DNA from: Piscirickettsiaceae bacterium
Lineage (GTDB): Bacteria > Pseudomonadota > Gammaproteobacteria > Nitrosococcales > Methylophagaceae
NCBI GenBank assembly: GCA_030627065.1
Contig: DAOUSV010000080.1
Span: forward strand, 1 to 6,831
Length of the DNA stretch: 6,831 nt
Direction of reading: 5' to 3'
Shown: piece by piece, positions 1 through 5,104 of the stretch
Position numbering within the stretch: the stretch's first letter is position 1
How the letters are laid out: every line of letters starts with the position of its first letter
Program-made: the position numbers and the translations under genes
Notes under the pieces: generated by a model
What the model was told of the DNA's origin: nothing
Databases searched by the model: none
Seen by the model: only the letters and a program-made list of their open reading frames with translations

Positions 1-7
1 AGACTTA

Positions 8-430
8 ATGATAAGGAGTGTTTTTAGTGTGGCGACTGCTTCATCAAAAAGTATTATTCTTTATTTATTGGTAATACACAGTTTGATGTTAGTCACTTTA
101 CTCAGTCTAATTACATTTTTATGGTGGGCATTACTTATTATTGTGCTGATGTTATTAAGTTTTAGCTACTTTTTCCAGCAAACTAGATGTCTGGTAAAAC
201 TTGAACGTGATGCTGATGATAATTGGTATTGCCACTATAAAAATGGTCGATCACTAGAAAAATTGAGATTGACGAGTAGCGTTGTAAATTCAGCCTTTGT
301 CATTGTGTATTTTAAGAGAAAGTCTTTTTGGCAATGTTCTAGCGCTATCATTATGGCGGATGCAGTTGATGCTGATTTATTTCGACAATTACGAGTGTAT
401 TGCCGTGCCCCTAAGACTTTCCATAAATAA
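8..430 (+). CDS. ygfX: YgfX/CptA-family small inner-membrane protein
   Basis: Predicted 140-aa inner-membrane protein, close to the roughly 135-aa length of E. coli YgfX. Two adjacent hydrophobic helices lie at about residues 16-34 and 37-55, forming a hairpin. A cytoplasmic-looking C-terminal domain of about 80 residues ends in the family-like motif DADLFRQLRVYCR (121-133). In E. coli the family is encoded beside sdhE (ygfY), the succinate dehydrogenase flavinylation factor. It has been described as a toxin acting on FtsZ/MreB (CptA), although the toxin role is debated. The start is ambiguous. ATG at 8 overlaps the TAA at 6-8 of a presumed upstream gene (TAATG), which suggests coupling. In-frame GTG at 29 has a much better ribosome-binding site, AAGGAG at 13-18, and would give 133 aa. 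The 3' end overlaps the convergent nadB by 20 bp. Assignment rests on topology, the C-terminal motif and position next to nadB; the family is weakly conserved. Confidence 0.72.
   Translation: MIRSVFSVATASSKSIILYLLVIHSLMLVTLLSLITFLWWALLIIVLMLLSFSYFFQQTRCLVKLERDADDNWYCHYKNGRSLEKLRLTSSVVNSAFVIVYFKRKSFWQCSSAIIMADAVDADLFRQLRVYCRAPKTFHK
13..18 (+). promoter_or_regulatory. Shine-Dalgarno AAGGAG favouring a GTG start at 29 for ygfX
   Basis: AAGGAG is seen 10 bases before GTG 29-31, in frame with the ygfX reading frame. It lies downstream of ATG 8, so it cannot serve that start. If it is the true ribosome-binding site, the protein begins at residue 8 of the longer model. ATG 8 could still be used by coupling to translation of the gene ending at 6-8. 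Confidence 0.5.
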
Positions 431-2012
431 TCGTATTTTGAGCTGGCTGATTAGTATCGAGGTTAGGATAATCTAAGGTGTAATGCAAGCCACGGCTTTC
501 TTTACGCTGTAATGCCGAGTTAATAATTAAGTCGGCAATATCAGCAAGGTTACGCAATTCGAGTAGGTCACTAGTAATATGATGCTGACTATAATAGTCA
601 TCGATTTCTTGCTGTAACAAGTTTAGGCGTTGTTTTGCTTTATATAAGCGTTCATTACTACGCACAATACCCACATAATCCCACATGAAGCGGCGTAATT
701 CATCCCAGTTATGACTAATTGAGATTGCTTCTTTAGCGGGCTGAACTCGGCTTGCATCCCATGCCGGGATTATAGGGTTATCATTATGTATGGGTAATTG
801 TTGTTTTATGTCTTCGGCAGCAGAATGAGCAAAAACAAGGCATTCTAATAAGGAGTTACTTGCCATACGGTTTGCACCATGAAACCCGGTATGTGCTGTT
901 TCACCAATAGCATAAAGTCCTGCAATATCAGTACGACCATATAAGTCTGTCATTATGCCGCCGCAGCTATAATGTGCAGCGGGAACAACAGGGATAGGTT
1001 CTTGCGTCATATCAATACCAAAACGTAGGCAACGCTGATGAATAGTTGGGAAGTGTTCTTCGATAAAGTCGTTTGATTTATGACTAATATCAAGGTAAAC
1101 ACAATCATCACCGAGGCGCTTCATTTGATGATCTATAGCTCTAGCAACAATATCTCGTGGTGCTAATTCCGCTTTCGGGTGGAAGTCCGCCATAAACTCA
1201 TCGCCATTGGCCAAGCGTAGTTTTGCACCTTCGCCGCGTAATGCTTCACTGATTAAAAATGATTTTGCTTTTGGATGATATAAGCAAGTAGGGTGAAATT
1301 GAATAAACTCCATATTGGCAACGCGACACCCTGCGCGCCAGCCCATTGCCGTACCATCACCTGTCGATACATCAGGGTTACTGGTATAAAGGTAGACCTT
1401 GCCTGCACCACCTGTTGCCATCACCGTAATCGGTGCAATAAAGGTTTGTACGGTATCTGTTTTAATATCGAGAACATAGCAGCCCAAACATTCATTATCT
1501 GATTGATCTAACTGTTTGTTGCTGGTGATCAGATCGATACCAATATGATAGGGGAATAAATGTATATTGGAATGTGCTTTAGCCTTAGCCAGTAAAGTTG
1601 TTTCAACTTCACGCCCGGTGGCATCTGATGCATGAATAATACGGCGATGGCTATGGCCACCTTCTTGTGTCAGGTGATATGTTTCTGATGTAACACCATC
1701 TTTGGTAAATGACACGCCCTGATCGATTAACCATTCAATACTTTTTCGTGCTTGTTTAACCGTAAACTGCACCACGTCTTCATCGCATAATCCAGCACCT
1801 GAGGTAACGGTATCATTACTATGAGACTGCAAAGAATCCATCTCATCAAGTACAACAGAAATGCCGCCTTGAGCATAAAGTGAAGCACCTTCTTCTAGTT
1901 TGGCTTTTGATAGTACGGCCACACGGGCTGAATCAGAGAGTTGTAAGGCGAGTGTTAGGCCTGCCGTGCCACTGCCAATAATAAGAACATCAAAATGATA
2001 AGGTTTTGTCAT
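411..2012 (-). CDS. nadB: L-aspartate oxidase (NadB), de novo NAD biosynthesis
   Basis: Cytoplasmic FAD enzyme oxidising L-aspartate to iminoaspartate, which NadA condenses with dihydroxyacetone phosphate to make quinolinate. It can use oxygen or fumarate as electron acceptor. The 533-aa product matches E. coli NadB (540 aa) nearly end to end. The FAD-binding Rossmann motif IIGSGTAG is at 11-18. The flavin-domain motif SLYAQGGI is at 44-51, with Tyr46 where SdhA/FrdA carry the histidine for covalent FAD, so FAD should be non-covalent. Active-site residues fall at a constant offset of 4 from my recollection of the E. coli numbering: Glu117 (EGGHSHRR), His240 (QFHPT), Arg286 (APRDIVARA), His347 (PAAHYSCGG) and Arg382 (HGANRMASNSLLE). 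The C-terminal helical domain contains the conserved WDYVGIVR and RKESRGLH. The start at 2012 puts seven residues before the first beta strand, as expected, but the ribosome-binding site is weak. It diverges from the histidine kinase and overlaps ygfX tail to tail by 20 bp. No lesions are seen. Confidence 0.97.
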   Translation of the reverse strand: MTKPYHFDVLIIGSGTAGLTLALQLSDSARVAVLSKAKLEEGASLYAQGGISVVLDEMDSLQSHSNDTVTSGAGLCDEDVVQFTVKQARKSIEWLIDQGVSFTKDGVTSETYHLTQEGGHSHRRIIHASDATGREVETTLLAKAKAHSNIHLFPYHIGIDLITSNKQLDQSDNECLGCYVLDIKTDTVQTFIAPITVMATGGAGKVYLYTSNPDVSTGDGTAMGWRAGCRVANMEFIQFHPTCLYHPKAKSFLISEALRGEGAKLRLANGDEFMADFHPKAELAPRDIVARAIDHQMKRLGDDCVYLDISHKSNDFIEEHFPTIHQRCLRFGIDMTQEPIPVVPAAHYSCGGIMTDLYGRTDIAGLYAIGETAHTGFHGANRMASNSLLECLVFAHSAAEDIKQQLPIHNDNPIIPAWDASRVQPAKEAISISHNWDELRRFMWDYVGIVRSNERLYKAKQRLNLLQQEIDDYYSQHHITSDLLELRNLADIADLIINSALQRKESRGLHYTLDYPNLDTNQPAQNTIIYGKS

Positions 2013-2137
2013 CTGAAAATAAAATAGGAGAATTAAGTAGTGTTATTTTGCACTGTATACCAAGTAGATGTCTAGTTATAAGCTTAAATTCTAAGTCTGA
2101 AGTGTTATTATGGGGCTAGGTTGTTAGTAAAAATAAT

Positions 2138-2215
2138 ATGGGTGACAAATTATCATATAGCCACGAAGGTGAAGTGTATCTGGAACAAAATGGTGGGGTA
2201 GTCCTGTTATCTTAA
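2138..2215 (+). other. Possible small ORF (25 codons) upstream of the histidine kinase
   Basis: ATG 2138 opens a 25-codon frame ending at TAA 2213-2215, 21 bases before the kinase start and in the same frame. The peptide begins MGDKLSYSHEGEVYLEQ and ends in the hydrophobic VVLLS. There is no clear Shine-Dalgarno before it; only AT-rich sequence is seen. A second in-frame stop (2219-2221) separates it from the kinase, so it is not a simple N-terminal extension. It could be a chance frame, a leader peptide, or the remnant of a lost gene. I do not recognise it. Confidence 0.2.
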
Positions 2216-2220
2216 TTTTA

Positions 2221-2225
2221 AAGAG
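2221..2225 (+). promoter_or_regulatory. Ribosome-binding site of the histidine kinase
   Basis: AAGAG lies 11 bases before ATG 2237, at the long end of normal spacing, followed by an A-rich stretch. The in-frame stop at 2219-2221 rules out any start further upstream, which fixes ATG 2237. Confidence 0.45.
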
Positions 2226-2236
2226 TAATTAAAAAA

Positions 2237-4408
2237 ATGAATAAACCCAAAGTATTATTCATAGATGACATTATTATTAATGCTCAGTTGAAAGCTCTTT
2301 ATTCGGGTGTTTATTCGATTGCTGCAAGTGCTGCCATACTGGTGTGTTTGTTATATTATATGTTCAATGAAGGCGCATCTTATTCAACGGTGAGTTTGTT
2401 AGGGATTGTGTTAGTTTTATTTTCTTATGTAGTACGTACTGCGGATGCGCATTCTTACTTCCACAGGAAACGGGAAGATAATCCTTATTGGCTGCAACGA
2501 TTCACGATTTTTTCTACATTAAGCCCTATTGCATGGAGTGTGTTTTTAATTGGCTTATATCCAATTAAAGATCTTAATAAGATGATGATAGCATTCATTC
2601 TTATTGGCATTGCGATGTCTGCGGTATCAACATTAAGTTATAGCAAGAAGGTGATACGCTATTATCTTAGCTTTCTTTTTATTCCATTCATAGTGATGCT
2701 TTACCTTGATAATAATTACACATCGTCAGGTATATTAGTTTTTACCACGCTATTTTATTTATTTTTATTTATTCAAACTCAAAAGCTACATTTCAATTAT
2801 CTTGAAAATATTCAAGTTAAAATAATAAATCAAGAGCAGCTGACGGAGTTGGAAAATCTAAAATCAGCAATAGATTTACATTCAATAGTGAGTGTCACAG
2901 ATGTGAAAGGTAATATTACTTATGTAAATGATAAATTTGAAAAACTTAGCTTGTATACTGGTGATGAGTTAATAGGAAAAAATCATCGGATATTACATTC
3001 AGGATATAACTATCCAAGTAACTTCTATCCTGATATGTGGGATACCTTAACAAAAGGTAACTATTGGAAAGGTGAAATTAGAAATAGGGCAAAAGACAAT
3101 TCATATTATTGGATTTTATCGACGATTGTTCCATTTATGAATGAGCATGGTCAACCTGAGAAATATATAGCAATTAGTACGGATATTACACCGGTAAAAG
3201 AATTAGAAGAGGGGCTGAAGCAATCAAATGACTTGCTGAGAGCAGAACAATTAATCACGCAGCAAGAAACTCAACGGCTTGATACAATTATTAATATGGC
3301 AATGGACGCGTCCATTCAAATGAATGAAGACGGCTGTATCGTCGGTTGGAATAAACAAGCTGAGAATATGTTTGGAAGATCGAAAGACGAGGTTATGGGA
3401 AAAGAACTACACCCGTTAATTCTTCCTAAGAAATACCATGAAAGGCATATTGCAGGTTTTAAGCGTTACTTAGAGGTCGGTGAGTCATGTCATTTCAGTA
3501 GTCCTTTGGAGATAACGGTTCTAGACTCTAAAGGTGTTGAGTTTCCAGTTAAAGTATCAGTCTCTCTTGTTAAGAATAAGGAGAAATATGAGTTTTCAGG
3601 ATTCTTACATGATTTAAGAAAACAAAGAAAGCATGAAAAATCTATTTTAGATGAGGCTGAAAAAGCAAAAAAAGTTGGAAAAGAATTAATTGAAGCTAAT
3701 AAAGCAAAGTCAGAGTTTTTAGCTAATATGTCGCATGAACTTCGTACTCCTATGCATGGTATTTTAAGCTTTGCTAAGTTTGGAGTTAAGAAGGCTGATA
3801 GTGTCTCTAAAGAAAAACTGACACAATATTTTTCCAATATTTTAATGAGTGGCGAGCGTTTACTTGTTTTACTTGATGATTTACTTGATCTATCTAAACT
3901 TGAAGCAGGTAAAATGATATTGAGAAAAGAAGATGCTAATTTAGTTAAACTAGTTAAGATATGCCTTGTTGAGCAAGAGCAAATAATGAAAGATCTTGGG
4001 ATAACAGTGACTATGATAGTTGGTGATGATGCGGGTATCGGAGTGTTTGATAAAGCAGGAATTAGCCAGGTTATTGTTAATGTTTTATCGAATGCTATTA
4101 AGTTTAGCCCTGAAAATAGCACGATCAATATTATGATTGTTCAAGATGGGGATAATCTTAAGTTTAGTATGCAGGATCAAGGATTAGGGATCCCGCAGAG
4201 AGAATTAAAAGAAATATTTGATGCCTTTATACAAAGTAGCAAGACGGATACAGGGGCAGGTGGAACTGGATTAGGTTTGGCTATTTGTAAAAAAATCATT
4301 GAAGGTCATGATGGTGAAATATGGGCTGAAAATGGCAAAAATGGAGGTGCGTTGTTCACATTTGTTATTCCTGCTAGGAGTAATGTTGGAGAATACAGAT
4401 ATAAATAA
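2237..4408 (+). CDS. Orphan membrane sensor histidine kinase with two PAS domains
   Basis: Predicted 723-aa inner-membrane histidine kinase. About six hydrophobic helices lie near residues 25-43, 51-68, 90-109, 115-135, 140-157 and 163-180, with short loops and no large periplasmic domain. PAS1 (about 208-328) has a flavin-PAS look: GKNHRILHSG (247-256), Trp277 and NR at 283-284, then the C-cap motif ISTDITPVKELEE. PAS2 (about 345-462) ends in FSGFLHDL and has YHERHIAGFKRY (400-411). A charged, probably coiled-coil linker leads to HisKA, with the phospho-acceptor His500 in SHELRTPMHGI. HATPase_c carries the N box (Asn615, Asn619), G1 DQGLGIP (647-653), F box FDAFIQSS (661-668) and G2 GGTGLGLAICKKI (675-687). 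All catalytic boxes look intact. There is no receiver or Hpt domain and no response regulator in the window, so it is an orphan kinase with unknown partner. It lies 114 bp upstream of rpoE in the same direction. The ligand is not known; gas or redox sensing is inference. Confidence 0.93.
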   Translation: MNKPKVLFIDDIIINAQLKALYSGVYSIAASAAILVCLLYYMFNEGASYSTVSLLGIVLVLFSYVVRTADAHSYFHRKREDNPYWLQRFTIFSTLSPIAWSVFLIGLYPIKDLNKMMIAFILIGIAMSAVSTLSYSKKVIRYYLSFLFIPFIVMLYLDNNYTSSGILVFTTLFYLFLFIQTQKLHFNYLENIQVKIINQEQLTELENLKSAIDLHSIVSVTDVKGNITYVNDKFEKLSLYTGDELIGKNHRILHSGYNYPSNFYPDMWDTLTKGNYWKGEIRNRAKDNSYYWILSTIVPFMNEHGQPEKYIAISTDITPVKELEEGLKQSNDLLRAEQLITQQETQRLDTIINMAMDASIQMNEDGCIVGWNKQAENMFGRSKDEVMGKELHPLILPKKYHERHIAGFKRYLEVGESCHFSSPLEITVLDSKGVEFPVKVSVSLVKNKEKYEFSGFLHDLRKQRKHEKSILDEAEKAKKVGKELIEANKAKSEFLANMSHELRTPMHGILSFAKFGVKKADSVSKEKLTQYFSNILMSGERLLVLLDDLLDLSKLEAGKMILRKEDANLVKLVKICLVEQEQIMKDLGITVTMIVGDDAGIGVFDKAGISQVIVNVLSNAIKFSPENSTINIMIVQDGDNLKFSMQDQGLGIPQRELKEIFDAFIQSSKTDTGAGGTGLGLAICKKIIEGHDGEIWAENGKNGGALFTFVIPARSNVGEYRYK
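2300..2782 (+). other. Six-helix membrane sensor module of the histidine kinase
   Basis: Residues about 22-182 form six closely spaced hydrophobic segments, with a charged loop after helix 2 containing His72 and His76. Its compact, multi-helix layout resembles MASE-type integral membrane sensor modules of diguanylate cyclases and kinases, but I cannot assign it to a named family. A signal that enters or lies within the membrane is more likely than a periplasmic ligand, because there is no extracytoplasmic domain. Confidence 0.6.
2858..3220 (+). other. PAS domain 1 (NifL-like, possible flavin binding)
   Basis: Residues about 208-328. The pattern TDVKGNITYVNDKFEKLS, then GKNHRIL, then W-x-G-E with an N-R pair, then P-x-x-N-E-x-G-x-x-x-x-Y and a D-I-T cap follows the FAD-binding PAS of NifL and relatives. 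Trp277 and Asn283 match positions that I recall lining the FAD in NifL PAS1. This is family-level resemblance judged by eye, not proof of cofactor binding. Confidence 0.6.
3269..3622 (+). other. PAS domain 2 (FixL-like, histidine at the haem-ligand position)
   Basis: Residues about 345-462. From the F-helix to the final strand it can be laid on remembered rhizobial FixL PAS sequence without gaps: RY-x3-GE, a G-x2-FP turn and a terminal F-x-GF-x-x-DL. His404 falls on the haem-iron ligand and Arg410 on a conserved FixL arginine. The distal oxygen-contacting arginine is Leu424. The same histidine also occurs in many PAS domains that do not bind haem, so binding is uncertain. Confidence 0.55.
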
Positions 4409-4441
4409 TTAATTTTATTTAACGTCATTTCATTGTTATAG

Positions 4442-4469
4442 GGAACAAACTTAAATCACTATGGTCAAT
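4442..4469 (+). promoter_or_regulatory. Sigma-E (RpoE)-type autoregulatory promoter of rpoE-rseABC
   Basis: GGAACAA (4442-4448) matches 5 of 7 positions of the sigma-E -35 consensus GGAACTT. It is followed by exactly 16 bases and then TCAAT (4465-4469), which matches 4 of 5 of the TCAAA-type -10. Transcription would start near 4474-4476, giving a leader of about 48 bases before rpoE. Position and spacing fit the known self-activation of rpoE operons. Seen: the two elements and their spacing. Inferred: activity. Confidence 0.7.
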
Positions 4470-4526
4470 CAAGTTACAGGTAAAGATAATCTTCGGCTAG
4501 TGGATGTTGACCGGGATAAAGGATGA
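4461..4526 (+). CDS. Possible 21-aa leader peptide translationally coupled to rpoE
   Basis: ATG 4461 opens a 21-codon frame (peptide begins MVNQVTGKDNLR, ends DVDRDKG). Its TGA stop (4524-4526) overlaps the rpoE start as ATGA. E. coli rpoE is reported to be preceded by an overlapping leader gene, rseD, whose translation is coupled to rpoE; this ORF could be its counterpart, though shorter. Supporting this, rpoE itself has only a poorly placed Shine-Dalgarno. Against it, the leader has no clear ribosome-binding site either. The frame cannot extend upstream past TAA 4452-4454. In-frame GTG 4500 offers a shorter alternative. Confidence 0.35.
   Translation: MVNQVTGKDNLRLVDVDRDKG
4463..4512 (+). 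repeat. Inverted repeat GGTCAA...TTGACC in the rpoE leader
   Basis: GGTCAA at 4463-4468 and TTGACC at 4507-4512 are perfect complements separated by 38 bases. In a transcript that begins upstream of the sigma-E promoter they could form a long-range stem just before the rpoE start. The left arm overlaps the sigma-E -10, so RNAs from that promoter would lack it. Six base pairs over this loop is weak, and it may be chance. Confidence 0.25.
4502..4524 (+). promoter_or_regulatory. Three GGAT motifs at the rpoE translation start (possible CsrA/RsmA sites)
   Basis: GGAT occurs at 4502-4505, 4514-4517 and 4521-4524, the last overlapping both the AAAGG ribosome-binding sequence and the ATG. CsrA binds GGA triplets near start codons, and E. 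coli CsrA is reported to repress rpoE translation. AAAGGATG resembles the core of the CsrA consensus. No strong hairpin presenting these triplets is obvious, so this is a candidate only. Confidence 0.35.
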
Positions 4527-5104
4527 GCGTGGATTTAGAGCTAGTACAACGTGTGCAGGCTGGAGATAAGGGTGCATTTGATGTGTTGATTATAAAATAT
4601 CAACAACGGATTGTGCATGTTATTACAGGTTTTGTGCATGATCCTGTTGAGGCATTGGATGTTGCACAAGAAGCATTTATTAAAGCCTATCGAGCGTTAC
4701 CAAATTTTCGTGGTGATAGTGCATTTTATACATGGCTTTATCGTATAGCTGTCAATACGGCAAAAAACTATCTAACGGCAAGGGCAAGAAGACCACCTGC
4801 AAGTGATGTTGATGCGATGGATGCGACAAATTTCTATGATGCTCCAGAATTGAAAGAGTTTGAAACGCCAGAAAGTAGTTTAATGAGCGATGAGCTTGAG
4901 CAGAAAATTCATCAAGCCATCGATTCCTTGCCAGAAGAAACCGCCGCGGCAATTAGGTTACGAGAGTTTGAAGGTTTGAGTTATGAAGAAATCGCTCAGG
5001 CATTAGATTGCCCAATAGGGACCGTACGATCGAGAATATTTCGTGCACGTGAAGCGATAGATAAACAAATACAAGAAATTATGAGTGAAGGGGATGAGCA
5101 ATGA
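4523..5104 (+). CDS. rpoE: RNA polymerase sigma-E factor (RpoE), envelope stress
   Basis: ECF sigma factor of 193 aa, nearly the length of E. coli RpoE (191 aa) and very similar across it. It directs RNA polymerase to promoters of outer-membrane assembly, periplasmic protease and chaperone genes and to its own operon. Sigma region 2 spans about residues 10-90, with DVAQEAFIKAYRAL (46-59) and the -10-recognition/melting stretch starting FRGDSAFYTWLYR (62-74). Region 4 spans about 130-185, with the helix-turn-helix LSYEEIAQALDCPIGTVRSR (152-171) that contacts the GGAAC -35. An in-frame TAA at 4517-4519 fixes ATG 4523 as the earliest start. The AAAGG next to the ATG is too close to be a good ribosome-binding site, suggesting coupling to the leader ORF. 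The stop overlaps the rseA start (ATGA). Activity is expected to be held down by RseA and RseB. Confidence 0.97.
   Translation: MSVDLELVQRVQAGDKGAFDVLIIKYQQRIVHVITGFVHDPVEALDVAQEAFIKAYRALPNFRGDSAFYTWLYRIAVNTAKNYLTARARRPPASDVDAMDATNFYDAPELKEFETPESSLMSDELEQKIHQAIDSLPEETAAAIRLREFEGLSYEEIAQALDCPIGTVRSRIFRAREAIDKQIQEIMSEGDEQ

Larger units (their letters stand above)
2013..2236. promoter_or_regulatory. Divergent intergenic region between nadB and the histidine kinase
   Basis: This 224-bp AT-rich spacer must carry the 5' regions of both flanking genes. Toward nadB, the minus strand has a TATAAC hexamer (complement of 2075-2080) as a possible -10, without a convincing -35. Toward the kinase, the extended -10-like TGTTATCTT at 2205-2213 is the best vegetative candidate, again without a good -35. 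GGAACAA at 2182-2188 equals the -35 element of the rpoE promoter downstream, but no good sigma-E -10 follows at 15-16 bases. An 8-bp palindrome, TAAGCTTA, lies at 2079-2086. No transcription terminator or strong operator is recognised. Confidence 0.4.

Noticed and set aside
1293..1502. 69-codon + strand frame inside nadB
   Set aside because: It is antisense to a strongly conserved part of NadB, with a Cys/Thr-rich translation typical of a shadow frame and no ribosome-binding site.
2243..2269. Receiver-like start KVLFIDD at the kinase N-terminus
   Set aside because: It looks like the first strand and acidic pair of a response-regulator receiver, but membrane helices begin about 15 residues later, leaving no room for the domain. 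Chance resemblance is likelier than a remnant.
3490..4128. 212-codon open frame antisense to the kinase
   Set aside because: It lies wholly within the kinase's conserved PAS2-HATPase coding region, its translation is Ser/Ile/Leu-rich with no recognisable domain, and AT-rich coding DNA often leaves such open antisense frames.
4408..4441. Terminator between the kinase and rpoE
   Set aside because: The stretch is T/A-rich but shows no GC-rich stem followed by a T run, so read-through into rpoE cannot be excluded.
4491..4496. CTTCGG as a stable UUCG tetraloop hairpin in the rpoE leader
   Set aside because: Only the closing C-G pair forms; the next bases (T and C) do not pair, so there is no hairpin.
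4752..4952. 66-codon - strand frame inside rpoE
   Set aside because: It is antisense to the conserved sigma region 2-4 linker and has no recognisable features of its own.
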